Shown here: positions 35,707 through 50,700 of the stretch, piece after piece
How the letters are laid out: each line of letters opens with the position of its first letter
Numbering within the stretch: position 1 is the first letter of the stretch
Source of the DNA: Eopsaltria australis
Taxonomy: Eukaryota > Chordata > Aves > Passeriformes > Petroicidae
Direction of reading: 5' to 3'
NCBI GenBank assembly: GCA_034509425.1
Contig: JAVTVJ010001130.1
Coordinates: forward strand, 514,278-578,277
DNA length: 64,000 nucleotides
Notes under the pieces: model-generated
Databases searched by the model: none
What the model was told of the DNA's origin: nothing
What the model saw: only the letters and a program-made list of their open reading frames with translations
Made by a program: the position numbers and the translations under genes

Positions 35707-38700
35707 TCAGCTGCTCCACGCCTGGTACTCCACCGCCGAGCCCAGCAGCTGCAGCAGCTCGGGCTCGTAGTGCACCAGCTCCACAGTCTCTGCCGTGCCC
35801 GGCGCCGCCTCGGGGCTTGCCGGCACCTCCTCCTGTGCCAGCACCTGGCTGAGGGACACCTGGCGCTGGAACTCTGCCCGGGGCAGCGTGGCCACCTCGA
35901 AGTGTGGGAAGCGGGCCTGGAATATGCGGGAGGACAGCTTCAGGCGCTTGAGCACATCAGAGAACAGGAACCAGTTGCAGGGCCTGCGAGGATGGCAAGA
36001 GCACGGTGGGTTACAGGGCTGGAGGGTGCTGCAGACACGGTGCCCACCCCCTGCCTCTCCCCTCTGGCCCTGGCACTGTTCTCCGTGTGCTGCTTCCCCT
36101 CAGGAGCCCACGGGCTGGGGTTTGATCACAGCCTCACAGGTAACAGCTTTTTACACCACTCACAGCCAGGCAGGGATGGCGGCGTGAAAGTCCTGCCTTC
36201 AACGAGGTCCTGGCAGCTTCCCTGCCAGGAATAAGCCACATGGTCAGGAAATGGAGCTTCTGGAGTGGTTTATTGCTGGAGGGCATGCTGCAAGTGTCCC
36301 TGTGCATGGACAAACACTGGCAGGCACAGGAATTTGCTGCACAGAGGAGCTGTGCTTTGGTTGCTGTCTCTACGTGTCACCCTTCTGCCCCAGCAACAGA
36401 CACTGTGTCACAGGGGTGCAGGTGGGAGTGCTGGGACTGATTTAGCCATGGTGGAAGGGAAACAATCTTCTCAGAGCCATCAGTGGGAGCTGCTGCTGAA
36501 GGAAAATGGGGCTAGGAGCAGGATCACAGGGTTGAGAGAGGGGAGTTTCCTGACAGGCAGGGCACAGGGACATGCAGGGCAGCAGGATGTGCCTGGCCAT
36601 GGAGGATGGGGGGAGCCCTGATGAGCCTTCCCTGCTCCCTGAGAACATTCCAGGCTGTGCCAAGCCAGGCACTGCTTCCCCAGTGCCACAGCCACAACTT
36701 CCCTCTGCTGCCCAGAGCAGCTGTGGCTGGTCCTGGATCCCTGGAAGTGTCCAAGGCCAGCTTGGATGAGGCTTGGAGCAGCCTGGTCTAGTGGAAGGTG
36801 TCCGGGCCCATGGCAGGGGGGTGGAATAGGATGAGCTGTAAGGCCCTTCCCAACCCAAACCATTCTGGGATTCTGGATGATTCTATGAAAAAAACACCTG
36901 AGATACACGAGCAGCTCTTAACCCTGCTGGAATGAACAACAGGGTCCTGCTCTGTGCCCCAGGGACAGGTACTCACCCCCGGGACACGGACACTTGGAGG
37001 TTGTAGCTGGGAAGCAGAGGCTTGTCTGAGAACTCAAACATGAAGTTATCTGCTTCTTGCTCCTCTTCCTCCTGGTCTGAGCTCCCTGGAGGGTTGAGCA
37101 GCAGGTCACAGCCGATGCTGTCCTTGCCCTCTGCAACAGGACAGAGGTTGGCACTGCTCAGTCACACAGCAGCCCATGCTGGCACCCCCTGGCCACTGCC
37201 GTGACCCCACGGGCACCTTCCCACAACATCCATGAGAAATGCACCCCTCCTGCTCCCCTCCAGCCCCTCTTCCCTGGGGAACATGGAGCCAGCACTGCCT
37301 GCTCTGCACAGAGAGGTTGCTCACTGACCAGGTGAGGCAGGGAGAACATCCTGAGTTGTGGCAGGAAGCTCAGGTGTGCTCTGGTCCCACAGCCTGCACC
37401 ATGAGCCACCCCACTGGTAGCGAGCGCTCTGCTCCTCGAGAGCTCCTCCACCCACATCCCACCCTCAGAACCTCCAGCAGGTGAGCCAAGGGAGCCAGCA
37501 CCCGTGCCAGTGAGGACAGCAAGGCTGTGCCACCAGAGACTAATCCAACCACACAACAAGCATGAGGGGAAATTCAAGGTGACCCTTGAGGATGGGCAGG
37601 CCCTGGCACAGGGTGCCCAGGGAAGCTGGGGCTGCCCCTGGATCCCTGGAAGTGTCCAAGGCCAGACTGGACAGGGCTTGGAGCAGCCTGGGATAGTGGA
37701 AGGTGCCCCTGCCCATGGTAGAAGAGTGGAATAAGATCATCTTTGAGGTCCCTTCCAACCCAAACCATTCCATGATTCCATGACCTAGAGAACTTGCTTG
37801 GGTGCTCCAGGAGGCATCTGAGCTCCAGCAGGATCTGTGTCCAGAGGGGATGCAGAACACCAGGCTGGATCCAAAGCCATTTAAAACCAGGTAATTTTCC
37901 TGTTTACCAATCTGAAAAGCTCCTGTTGAAGAGAAGCTTGCTGCCTGGATTTTATTATGAAGAGGTGTGAATAGTCTTAAGTTTGCAGAGTGGTGGTGTC
38001 CCACTGAGATAATACAGGAGAACTCCAAAAACTTCCAGATAAGAGAGTTCAGATTCTACAGAGAGCAGCGAGATCCAATGTGCCCCTGAGCAAACAAACC
38101 AATCAGGCAGAAGTTCAACCCCACGCACAAGAGAAAAGGCTGAAAAAAAGAAAATCTGGTGTGCTGCACGAGGAAACTTCACACACCCAGCTGCTCACCC
38201 AGCACGAGTGGGATTCCAACAGAGGAACAGCAGCAGATGACAGGACACACTGGCTCAGGCAGGGTCATGGGGAAAAACAGTTATTTCCTACTGCTGCCAA
38301 GGGAAAAAAATCCTCTAAGAAACAGGGTGCTGAAATAGTCCAAACTCGCTGTAGAATAGGACAAAAATAAGTGACGTGGTTATTGATGCTGCTGCTGGCA
38401 AAGCTCAGATGCCATCACTGAAAAACCTCAGATTTCCTGAGCAACTCAGAAAAAAAATAATTAAATGCATTTAACGTGGCAAAAATAGGGCCCAATGTCT
38501 GTCCTGAAAGCTCAGCCCTGTCTGTCTGCTCGTGCAAAGGCTGGGACAAGGACAGGAACATTCTGTACCACCGAGGGAGACAATCAGGCACAACAATGCC
38601 TGTCCCACGTGGAGACAAACCCTGCACGGGGACTTTGTGCCTGCAGCTCCAGCAGCACCAAGTGCAGGACACTGATGACTTTTCCACACCTTGGAGATCC

Positions 38701-41700
38701 CACACCCTGGCTTCCTCCATTATCCTTCTGCCCCCAGAGAGTTGCAGACCTCAAGGAAAATGTGGACAGCGTTCCTGCCTCAAAGAATAGGATCAGCTCA
38801 GGCAGGGCCTGGGATTTCTCCTGTATCCTGAGGGACGTGCAGTGCTTCAGCTGCTGGAGCTGATGGAAAGGGAGATTTCAAAGGACTGATCCACTGGAGG
38901 AGATTTGTTTGCTGCCTGTGATGATTGAGAGCAGCTCAGTCATTCCAGAGCAGAACCAGGCACTTCCCTGCCCTGGGCTGTACCTGTTCCAGGTGACCCG
39001 AGGTGACTGCTGAGGTACCTGAGCCAGAAAGGGACATTTCAGGTGAACAGGCTGTAAAGAGACCAGCCCCACGTCCCAAGTTGGGGCATCCTGCTCTTTC
39101 TGCAGCTCTGGCAGTGTCCAGCAGCAGCGCCTGGCACAGTGCAGGTGACGGGGCTGGCACTGCAGCAGCTGCTGCTGTAAACTGACCCCAGGGGATGGGG
39201 AGGAGGGTCCCTTCCTGTGCCTGCTGGAAACAGAGCTGCCAGGGTAAGGGATCACTTCCCAGCTGGGTTAGGCCCTGCCTTGCCAGGCAGCCTCCCAAAG
39301 GCAGCACTGGGAATGCCCCGTGGATGGGGCAGCAGGAGGGACAGCGTGCCCAGCCCTCAGACAGCAGCTCCAGCTTGGGTGAGCAAAGTTGGAAATATCC
39401 CACAAGCAACAGCAAAGCCACAGGGCTCCAGAACCTTTTGTGCAGCTGACATTTCTCCAGGGATCATCGTTCCATGTCTGGAAGAAACTCTGTCCTCCCC
39501 TGAAGTACCTTTAAAGTCTGGAGCACCTGAGGTGTGAACATCAGCCCAACCAACACTGGAGGAACTTTCCACTACAGCAAGGATGAAATGATGCTTTTAG
39601 AGAAAGGTAGAGGAATATCAGTGTGGGATTGTCTGACTTGTTAACAGCTTCAGGTTGCCCAGGAGAGAAGAAAAACCTGGCAGATGGCATCGTGAGTGAC
39701 ACAGACCCAGCAGAGACACATCCCCAGTGGCCAGAACTTGATGTGAAGTGGAAGGGGAAGAGGTTGGATATGATTCATCTGGAAAGATGTGCTTCAGCTG
39801 GAAGAGGCTGGATGTATTTCACAGAGGTGGTGGTCTTTCCCCACCCTCAAATGAAGAAATACTCTGAAAAGCTCAACCAAGGTCCAGGGGCAGGAAAAGA
39901 AGTGCAATGCCCAGCCCTCCAAGTAAGGACCCTTTGAGCAGTGAACTGCCATCACTGTGGCATTCCAGCCCCCCTCCACCCCCAAGAACACCTGAAGAGT
40001 CAGTGATGGTTTGCTTACTGAAAGAACAATCCTTTTTTTTTTGCCTATGGGGTGGAGGACTGAAATGTGGGAAGACAGCAGCGTACATCCCAAGCCAGGA
40101 GCTTCCAGAGGGAAGGGACACTGATAAATGGGACACAGGGAGATACCAGAACTCAAGCAAAAAGCTCTGGGCAACCAGGAACTCAGCAGTGACCAAAGAG
40201 AGCCAAACTCTTCTACCCCCAAATTCACACACCGTCTTCTTTCCTTGTTTATCAGAGAAATCCAAGTGGGAATCAGAGATAAATCAAAAAGGTGTAGGAT
40301 CTTTAAAAATATCGCAAAGAACAGCTATTTTTCTTTGTAAAGGCTTGTGACAGCTTCGAGAGTGAGAAATTCTGAGGAAGGAGGCTGAGGTTTGAACTGC
40401 TCCCTTGGCAGGGCTGAGGTGCAGCAGCCTACAAGCAGCACTCTCAGGAGTGCAGAATTCCTCCTGTTCTGGAACAGAAAGACATCAAGGTCCTCCAAGG
40501 ACAAGTTCCTCTACCAAGAGCACCCTCCTGAATGTATCAGATTTTTTTTTTTTGTTTGTAGAAGGGATGTTGGAAGCTATGGAGGTGAGCAACTACAATC
40601 AGCAAGCAGCCTCTCAGCCTAAGTGCCAGTGTAAATGCCCCAAGCCCTTACAGAAGTCTTGGATGTGTCAAACTTGGAAGAGGCTGGAGGGACTCCAGTG
40701 TGCCACAGGCCCAGGCCAGATCCAGAACATCTTCCATTGTAACCACAGCTTTGAGGAAGTGACAGCAAAGGCAGAAGTCAGCCCTTCACTGGGAAAAATG
40801 CCTGGTGTTGTAAGAACAGGACTTCCCATGGCTGAATGTCTCCCCTCCAAAGCAGGGGAGAGGGATGGGCAGCTCTGGGAACCTGGAAGTTCAAGACTTC
40901 TGCACCCTGAAGGAATGAGTATGTCCTTCACCTTCCTTGGTGACCCCAAGGGAGCAGGGGAGCAACAAGAACTGCTGCAAGAATGACATGCTTGGGATTG
41001 ACAGCCAAACATCCTCGGGAATCACCAGCAGCACCTGGAGCCCAGCCCTGCACTCGAAGGGATCCCAAAGGAGTCTCTCCCAGGAGCAGCTCCCAGCAGG
41101 TATCAGCACAGCAAGGGCTCTGCCCAAAGTGTGAGTGGGGTGGGAAATGATGAGTTTTACACAGCATCTCCTCCTGCTCTGCTGCTGCTGCCCCGGCCCA
41201 CGCTGCACTCACCGAGCACGGAGCTGCTGTAGAAATCCCAGGCTGTCCGAGGGTCTCCGTCGCTGCGGCCCTGCAGGTCTGACAGGTAATCTGGAGAGGG
41301 GAAATCCAGAGGGTTAAAGGCTCAAAGCATCACCCCAGTGTGCACATCCACAGATCCAGGGGGAGCTGCTTCACCCCTGCTGCTTTTCCCACTTGGACAT
41401 TCTAGCAAAAGCTGAAGCACAGCTGCAGGAAGAGTGTCCCTGCTCGGGAGCGGGCACCACCCCAGGCCCCCAACCTGGAAATGGGAGCTGGAAAGGGAAA
41501 ACAACAGACAGTGTGAAGTGGCTTGGAAAGAAAGAATTGCAGAGCAGTCCTGAGCTCCAAATCACCATCCCCAAAACCTGTGTGAGTAGTTGAGCCTGGA
41601 GGAGCTCACACAGGCAGTGGGCAGAGTTGTTTCAACACTGAGGATCTGCCTGGGAACCACCTCTGGCTGTCCCTTCCTTGCTGCTGTGAAGAAGCCACAA

Positions 41701-44700
41701 CACTTGTCTTGCGTGTACACAAATGGCACTGAACACAGCCACAGGGATCCAAAATGGCCCTTTCTGCCAGCAGCAGCATTTGGGCAGGGCTCTTTTGCCA
41801 TAGAAGGCAGCATTACTTGGCAAAAAAAATCAGTTCCCTTAGGCTAGGCAGTAGAACCAGGGAGTGTGGAACAACGTCTCCAAGCAGAGCACTGTCTTTA
41901 GTTGTGTCACCACAGCACAGCTGTCTCCTTGCACACTGAAAACTGAAAAGTGACTTGTGTCTTACACAGGAAACAGACACAATTCTGCAGTTAAAGTCTG
42001 GGTGGTAAAAACATGCCTGTGTGGTGGGACAGGGCTAAAGATGGATTAATTTTCTCCTCAAGCCCTTTGACGCCCAGGTTTGGCCCTGTATGCTGCCAGA
42101 GGGGAAGGACAGGAGCACTGTGACCCCAGGCCTGGCACCTACCACAGAGGAAGCGCTTCATCACATCGCTGGTGGCCAACTTCACTGCTGTCTGCCCAGA
42201 GTATGTGGCCAGAGTGGGATCAGCACCATAGGAAAGGAGAAGCCACATGGTTTCCAGGTTGTCATTCGCTACTGCATCATGGACAGGCCTGCAAGGGCAG
42301 GAGCAGAAAGGGACCGGGAGTTCGCTAAGGAAACGCTCTGGTTTGGTTTAAGATCAATCTAGTGATGATCAACCCGAAGCAGGCAGCCCCCTCCCTGCCC
42401 CAGGGAGCCCCCCTGGCTCACCGGGTGCCGTCCTGGGCGCTGCAGTTGACGTTGGCGCCGTGCTGCAGCAGGATGTGCAGGATGTCGATCCAGCCGCGCG
42501 CGCACGCCTCGTGCAGGGCCGTGTAGCCCGCGTTGTCGTGGTGGTTCACGTCGCTGCTCTTCTTCTGCAGGCAGTACAGCACCACGTCCTGCAGGGCGAC
42601 AGCACGGCTGTGACAGCCAGCCCGGCGGGGGCACGGGGCAGGCACGGGAGGGCACAGCACTCACCTTGTAGCCCAGGCGAGCTGCTCGCTGCAGGAGCGT
42701 CTCCCCCGCGTTCTTGTTCACGATCAGCCGCCGAGCTCCGGGAGGAACGTTCTGGGCCGGGGGCAGCTCAGGGGAGCTCCCCGGGCTGGCACGATGGGAC
42801 TTACAGAGTGTCCACAAGTCCTGGGGCTTCTTCAGAGAGCACGTTTTGGGCTGGTTGCAGCAGCCTTTCCCCTGGGAAAGAAAGGAATACAACTCCTTGG
42901 CGTATGTGGCCACGACTCATGGGAGTCCCCCTTTCCCTTTTCTCCCCTCCTGTGTTCCCCTCATCCGTTCAAGCCATACCTTCCCCTCGTCACAGATCCC
43001 TGCCAGGTGTTTGGTTTTACATTTGCGTTTTCCTGATGGTTTCTCCAGCTCTTCTTGCACAGGAGAGCTGTTGGAGTGCTCCAGGAAGAAGCCATTCCGA
43101 AAGTCCGTGCGTCCTTGGGATTTCCGGGGGGATGGGGACAGCCTGCTCCTCAGCTGCAGCTCTGTGCCTTTGCCCTTCCCAGACTCCTTCTGCTTCCTGT
43201 GCCTACAGTCTAAAGGAGAAATGTCAATGAGGAGCTTCTGAAGGTACCACACTGAAGCTCACCCAGACCTCTGCTACCAGGCAAGACAAACTGCCCATCT
43301 CTGAGAGCTGCACAGAAATCAGAGCAGCTGTGGCTGCACCATTCCTGGCAGTGCCCAAGGCCGGGCTGGATGGGGCTTGGAGCAGCCTGGGACAGTGGGA
43401 GGTGTCCCTGCCCATGGCAGGGGGTGGCACTGGATGAGCTTTAAGGTCCTTCCAACCCAAACCTTCTGGGGTTCCATGATTCTAAATCCAGCCCCAGGGC
43501 AGGGGCACTGCAGGAAGGAGAAGCAGAGGGAACACACAGACTCTCCCATCTGGGATGGACTCAGCTCGTGCAAGGGACACCCAAGGAGAGAGGGGAGCAG
43601 GATTCGTTGGGATATGTCTTGGAGAGGCAGGATGAGCAGGAGCTGTCTGTGAACACTCAGTGCCTAAACACAACAGGCCCTGCCTTGCCCTCTCACATCT
43701 TCTCCTGACGTTAAGGAACACATTTAAGTTTTCATTAACATGCATCCAGTTAGGAAGCACCAGCATTCCTCAAGGGAAATCCAGCCTTGTCTTCCCTGAA
43801 TGGAGGAATCCTGCTCATCCAATCCTGCAGCACGAGACTTACAGACACTCCATGAAACGAGTACGAGATCAGTAGAAAAGAGACAGAGGAAAGGACTCTG
43901 CACAGCATGGAGAGAATTTCAGGACTCCACTGCCTCTGGAGGTGGCTCCAGGCCACAGCTTGTGAATCCAAACTACAGCAGGTCCCCTGTCTGTGGGCTG
44001 AGTGAGGGGAAACTGGACAGACAGACAGACACTCTTGTGGTAAAGCTGCTGGGCAAACCCTCCTGAATGCCACTGCACTCAGAGCTCCTGCCAGGCTCCT
44101 GTTCTGAACAGGACACATCCTGAGAGTGCCTGTGAATTGCCAAGACACTGGGAAACCGACTCGAAACTTTGTTCCTGGTGTGACAGAGGCTCCCAGATAT
44201 CCCAGATACACTGTCTGCAGGATAGTGTAACCTGTGCTGGAGCAGATCTCAGCTGCTGGGAGGACAGCAGCCACCTCAGCAGCACCTGAGGAGGGCCAGT
44301 CTGAGCTCTGATGTGGCAGAAGGCAGCAGGGCCACGTCCACATCATGCCATCCAAGCATGCAGAGGGCTGGCACGAGTGCTGCCCATGACAACTCTCCCC
44401 CCAAAGTCACCTGTGTGACCCTGGACACAGCCACGAGCCACAGCCAAGCACCAGCACACACTGAGCCCCCATGCACTGCTGGCCAGGTCCCATGGCCTTG
44501 ACTGTCCCAGCGCAGGGAGAGGGGACTGCAGGGACTGCTGCCCTCAGGGACGTGCTCAGCATGGATTTAGGGTTCAGGGAGGGTCTGGCAGTGGCAGGGG
44601 AGGCGCAGCAGCAGTGGCAGAGCAGAGGTGGGCACAGGCAGGCACAGAGTGTTCCTCCCCACGCCTACAAACCACAGAGAAGGTTCCCCCACCACTCCAC

Positions 44701-47700
44701 CCTTGCTAATCCTCTCACCCTTGTGCTCTTTGGTGCAGGCCCACAACTCAGTGTCAGAGAGCAAGACAAAGCCAAGAGCAGCCTGGTTGGACCAGGATGG
44801 CTCCGTGTCCCCCTGTGTCAGCCCAGACCGCTGAGCACGGCTCCCAGGGGCCCTGCTTGTCCAGGAATATTCCACTGTGCTACCTCGTCCCATTCTCCTT
44901 TTCCCACGCCCTCTATCTTAATCTGAGGGTAAGATCACTGTCTAATTAGACACATAAATTGCTGTTTACTGCTCTGGAATTTACTGTAAATGTTTCTGAA
45001 AGAAGAGCTGATCAATTGAAGCAGCCCATGCTGCAGCCACCAAGTCATTAAAAGCAAGGGAGTTTTATCATTACAAAAAAATTCCCAAAAATTCCACACA
45101 TAACAGAACAAAAAATTCCCATGCTGGTCCCCAGTTCAGTACCAGAAGCCTCTTCCCAGGTTGTACCTGCTTTGGATTTCCGCCTCCGGTGGGGGTACCC
45201 CACTTGCTCCTCCTCCCTCTCAGTCAGGTATTCCCCTGTCTGGTATTTCCGACTTTTCTGCCGTCTCCTTTTCTTCCTCTTGACGTGGCCGTCCTCCTCC
45301 TCCTCCTCCTCCTCCTCGTTGGGCTCCCACAGCTGCCTGGGTGATTCTGCTCTCCAGGGCAGCTCCCGGGTCCTCCTCGTGTGACAGCTGCTCCTCTCAG
45401 CCACAGCCCCGTCCCTGTCCCTGCGGCTGTGGCAGCGGGATGTCCTGTGGGATTTGCGCAGCTTGCGATGCTTCAAGGATGTCTCCTCCTCCTCCTCCTC
45501 CTCCTCTTCCTCCTCCTCCTCCTCTTCCTGGTCCTCCTCCAGCAATGGTAAAATCTCCTGACCGCTCACATCACACTCTCCCGTCACACCAGCGGAAGAG
45601 CCAGCAACGTTTCCTGCAAAAAAGTGGGATTTCCAGCTGACAAAAAAGCCAAGAGGATTCACAAGGCAAAGCCTCAAAGCAGGACAGAATGCAGGGACAA
45701 GGCCACGTGAAAAGGAATGCTCCCAGTCCAGCCAGGACTGTCACTGGGAGCCTGGGCACCAGCTCACCCGACTGACTGCGTGTCCGGCTGCTCAGCACCA
45801 CCGGGATGAAATCCCGGAAGTTGTTCTTGGGCTTCTTCTCCAAACAACCTGTGAGGAAAACCGAGCCTTGAGAAAACAGATCACAGACCTGTGATGTGGG
45901 AAGGGCAGCGCAATGGGACAAGGGGGATGGATTTAAACGAGCAGGGGTTGGTTTGGATTGGAAATAGGAAAGAAGTTTTTGACAATGAGGGTGGTAGAAC
46001 ACTGGCACAGGCTCTCCAGAGAGGTGGGGGATGCACCATCCCTGGAAACATCCAAGGCCAGGCTCAACCAGGAGCACCCTGGTCTAGTGGAAGGTGCTCC
46101 TGCCCATGACAGCAGGGTGGAACAAGATGAGCTTTATGGTCCCTCTCAACCTCCTCCATTCTGGGAGTCTGATCATGCTGCAGCTCTAATTTGGATCCCA
46201 ACCCAGCTCCAGAGGCCATTTGGCTTCAGGAGAGCAGCAGTTTGGCCCCTAGGGCAGCCTGACCCCGCAGGAACCCCCTGCCACTCCCAGGAGTACCTTC
46301 CTCGTGGCTGTCTCCGCGGTGAGCTGGAGATGGGCACTCCGTCTTCGCTGGCCTCCTACGCTTGCGCTTTACCCTGAGGCTGTTGTGATCCGTGATGGCA
46401 CCCAGGCTGCCTCGGCCTTCCCGGCCCTCCTGCTTGCCAGGCTCATGGAGATTGTCGTGGTGTTTCTGCCACTGTGAAGGGAGGACACGGGCTGAAGCTG
46501 GAGCTCCCCACTGCCTGAGCTGGAGCAGCACAGCAAGGACAGAACTCCATCCCCACTGATGACGCTGATGCCCTCCGGCTTTTTTAACACTCCAGATACA
46601 TTTTTGCCCTGGACAACCTGCAGCACAGGTACATCACCCCACAGCCAGGCAATGCCCACAAGCACAGGTGCCCTCAGCAGTCCCCCCATGAGAGCCCCCT
46701 CCTCTCCCCAGCCCCACCCAGTGGTCCCAGCAGTCCCAGCCCATCCCACGCACCTTCCGGCCATGCGTGCTCCGGCTTCTCGACTTGCTTGGGGACTCCT
46801 CGCTGTCCCGGCCTTGGCACTTCAGTCTCTTGTGGCCCTGCCTGGTGTCCCCGTCATGCTGCCGCTTGGCCTTGCAGCGTGTGCCACCCTCCTGCTTGAT
46901 TTGCCCCGTTCCTTTGAGCTTGGCCTCAGCAAAGGGCTGGGGAGCCGCCCCGGCCCGCAGGCAGGGCACCGAGGGAAAGGACACATCACACTCCACTCGC
47001 TCCTTCTTGACCCTGCACAGATCCACCTGCTGCACACACGGGAGGGGCTCGGTGGCCGGCGGCTCCTGGGAGCCCTCGCAGCCCGGCTCCTTGCGCTGGC
47101 CATCCGTGGGCACGTCCGGCACCATCCGCAGGCCCTGCTGCCCGGCCGTGGGCAGGTCGTGTGACAAATACGCTGCTAACACTTGGTTTTTGGGTTTTGC
47201 ATCTGACTGTTTGAGGCTACAGCTCCCCTGGGGAGCCTCAGTCTGTGCATTGCCCTCCTGACTGGAGTCAGCCTCTGGCTGAGTGCACTCCTGACTCTTC
47301 GGAGCGTTGTCCAGCTTCCCCTTCCCCCCTTTCCCATCCAAAGCGCTGGTCTGGAGAGCTGGACCTGCCTCCAGCGGGGCTGGGTTGGCCGGCTCCTCAA
47401 AGGGCTTGGGCAAGGCCCGGCAGCTCTTGCTCTTGGCCGCAGCATCCTGTTCCTGAGGCGGGAGCCGGGGCAGCCCCTCGGGCAGGCTCTGGGCGGCCGC
47501 GCTGGGCTCGGCGGGCTGCGCGCTCGGGAACGCCGGCAGCTCGCCCGCCCCGGCCGGCTTGCAGGGGCTGCTCTGGTTCGGGGGCAGCTGCCCTGCCGTG
47601 GAGATACCGATGGAAAGCAGCGGGGTTTGATGATAGGGAGACCAGCCCAGAGGCAGGAGCTGAGGATTGGAAGGTTTTCCGTTGATGGGGCATCGCGGGT

Positions 47701-50700
47701 ACACACTCCCCTGGACAGGGTTCCAGGTGGCGATGTCCTTGGACTGACACAAAGGAGCTCCTGGAGCAACTCTGCCGTGAAGAAGTCTCCTGGCAGGATC
47801 CTGCTGTCCTTCCGTGCTGGCCTGGTTGGCTTTCTTCCCACAGGGAACGCCGGCGCTGCGGGGCTCACCCTGGTCGATGATGGAGATGGGCTCCTGCTTG
47901 GGCAGGTGGCGCGGGTCCCTGCTGAGGCTCACGCCGGCGTCCTTGCTGAGCAGCAGCGAGGCTGGCACCGGGTTGGCCACGCCGACGTAAGTGCCGGGGA
48001 TGGTGCTGATGAGCGTGGTGTTCTTCACCCAGGAGCCCTGCTCGCCGTTGCGCAGGAACTCGGGAAAGATGACCAAGGGCGGGGTGGTGCCGAGGCACGA
48101 GGTGACGCTGCTGCCCGTGGCCTGTGCCGCACGCTGGGACTTGGAGAGGACGGTGGTGAGCAGCGCTTTGCCGCTGGTGTGCACGGGGGTGAGGATGGGC
48201 ATGGGGGGCGTCTTGCGCTGGCTGGGAGGAGGCAGTTTCTGGCGGTTGGACTTGGAGGAGAGATCAAGAGGCATCTCACTGCACTCCGGGGATGAGACCA
48301 TCTCACGCTCCAGCTGGGGAGGGGACTTCAGAGGAGACAGGGAAGTGGCAGCCCCCGGCGCGTGTGGCTCCGGAGCTGCCGGGGCTCTGGCCTGCACGGC
48401 GGTGCCAGAGGAGGGAGCAGCGCTCCCGCCCGGTGCTGCCGGCAGAGCCTGGCTGGTGGGCAGGGCCAGGCTGGTGCTGGACAGGGGAGCACTCTCAGCT
48501 GCAGCCTGGGCAGTGCTCCCACCCGAGGGTGGGGGACAGCTGAGCTGGTTCACCTCCACAGACACCACTTTGGCATCCGAAGCCAAGGGCCTGGTGACAG
48601 AGAAGGTGTAGGGGTAGGAACGCAGCTCTGGGGAAGCGATAATGCCCGGCAGGCAACGCTCGTGCAGGTAGGAAGGAAGGACCGGGAGGGTGAGCGTGGA
48701 GGACACCCCCAGGGTGGCCGGGAGCGTGGCCACACTGAGTGGCTGCCCACAGCTGGGCGGGGGGATGTACACCAGTGACTGGCTCGGGCTCAGCACAGCC
48801 CCAGCCTGGAAGGACAGGGGCAGCTTTTGCATAGCAGGGGCCTGAGAGGGGGGAAAGCAAACCCTGTTCAATGTGAAGGTGGCAGGAGTGGAGGCAGAGG
48901 TGTTGCAGCTGGAGACAACCACAGACAATGTCCCTTCTGCCAGCACACCTGGCCCTTGTGCTGCAGTGCTCGGAGGGGCTTTCTCACTCCCAGCAGGCTC
49001 ACTGTCTGGAGCCACGGAGCAGGCTGGGGCAGCATCAGCCTGCTTGTCACTGGGAGGATCTGCCGGTGTCCAGGCAGCGTCAGCACCACTGCTCTCCTGC
49101 TCCACAGCTCTGGGGGTCGCTGGCTCCTGCCCTCTGCCATCCCCCTGACCTGCCAGAGGGCCCAGGGTGTCATCTGTCACAGTCTTTCCTGCACACTCCA
49201 GGTTTGGGTTGGGATCAGGTGGCTGCTCCTCCAGTTTGGGTCCAAGCTTTTCCTCCACCTTGCCATCAGCATCCAGCCCCTGGGCACTGCTGCCACCACC
49301 GCTGACTGCTGTGAGCTCCACCTGCAACAAGAAGGGAGAAGGTGTTCCTGGGAGCCGTGCAAGTGGTGCCCAGGGAAGCAGGATCTGCCACCCAGGACAG
49401 AGGCAGAAGCAGCAAACAGCTGTGCCCAAAGGAGAGCACGGCTTTGCCTCACTGCATCCCTCTCAAGAAGGAGCTCATGGAATCCATTAGGGAAAATGCT
49501 CCTGCTTGGCCTCTTCCATCAGGGAATGGCCTTCTCGGACCCAGCTGTGCAGGCACAGAACTCACCTCGGAAAGGCTGCTGCTGACACAAAACTCTTGAG
49601 ACCCCAAGTGCTGGGAGCTGCTTGTTTTAGACTCCTCATCAGAAATGGGGGCTCTCCTAGGTGAGGGAGAAGACACAGCATTACAAAACCCCAAAATACC
49701 CTGCCAGCATCCCATTCCTCCTTGTTCCCACATGGGACAGTGGAGCATCTTCCTTACCCATGCCACTCGGCCTTATCATGGGCCAGCCCAGCCTTGCCCG
49801 GTGTCACAGCCTGGTGCCACACACCTGTTCCTGTCCCCTCCATTTCCCATTCTGTCCCACCACACCTTCCAATCTTCCCCTGAGTCTCATCCTGCTTGTG
49901 TCTTCCTCCACAGGCACCTTCTCATTCCTGTTCCTCCTGCTTCCTCCCTGCCCTGGGACCCCCAGCCCAGCCTAGCTGCCAGTGGGGATCTCCCTCTGGT
50001 GCCAGAGCTCTCTGGGCTCAGGAGGCCTGGACGGGGGCAGCGGCCATCCTGATGTGCCATGTCTTGCTGGCCAGCATGTCGGGACCCTTTGTTTCTGGAA
50101 TGTGACTCCTCAGTGGAAAGCCTGGGTTCAGGACAAGGACTGTGACCTCCTTGGGACACTCCTTCCCTGGTGGTATTCACCAGACACCATTTCCACAGTG
50201 TTTTGCTTGGGACAAGCTGCTAGTGCCAGGACAAAGCAGAGCAAGATTGGATTCTGTTGATGACATAATTTCAGCTGGATTTGCTTCCTGCATCCTGGGC
50301 TTTCACAGCAGTCACAGACACAAGCTATGGGCACACAATTCATCTTTGGACTTGGTACCCCCAATGCCAGGGCCCTGTTACATACCCCCAGCACCAGGAT
50401 CTCACTCTGGGCTGCCTCAGCCCTGGGACTCAGTGCCAGGAACCTGCTCTGTACCCCTCGCAGCAGGAGCCTGCTCTGTTCCCCCAGTGCCAGGACCCTG
50501 CTCTGTATCCTCTGCACCAGGACCCTGCTCTGTATCCTCTGCACCAGGACCCTGCTCTGTTCCCCCAGTGCCAGGACCCTGCTCCGTATCCTCTGCACCA
50601 GGACCCTGCTCTGTTCCCCGGCGGCTGGAACCCCGCTCTGGGCTGCCTCAGCCTCAGCCCCGGTGCCGGGACCGTGCTCGGGGCTGTTCCCGTGCCATCC

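Noticed and set aside
43210..45166. Possible additional BCORL1 exon in intron 6
   Set aside because: Exon 6 (ends 45167) and exon 7 (starts 43209) join in phase. No splice-bounded conserved segment seen between them, only a CR1 copy.
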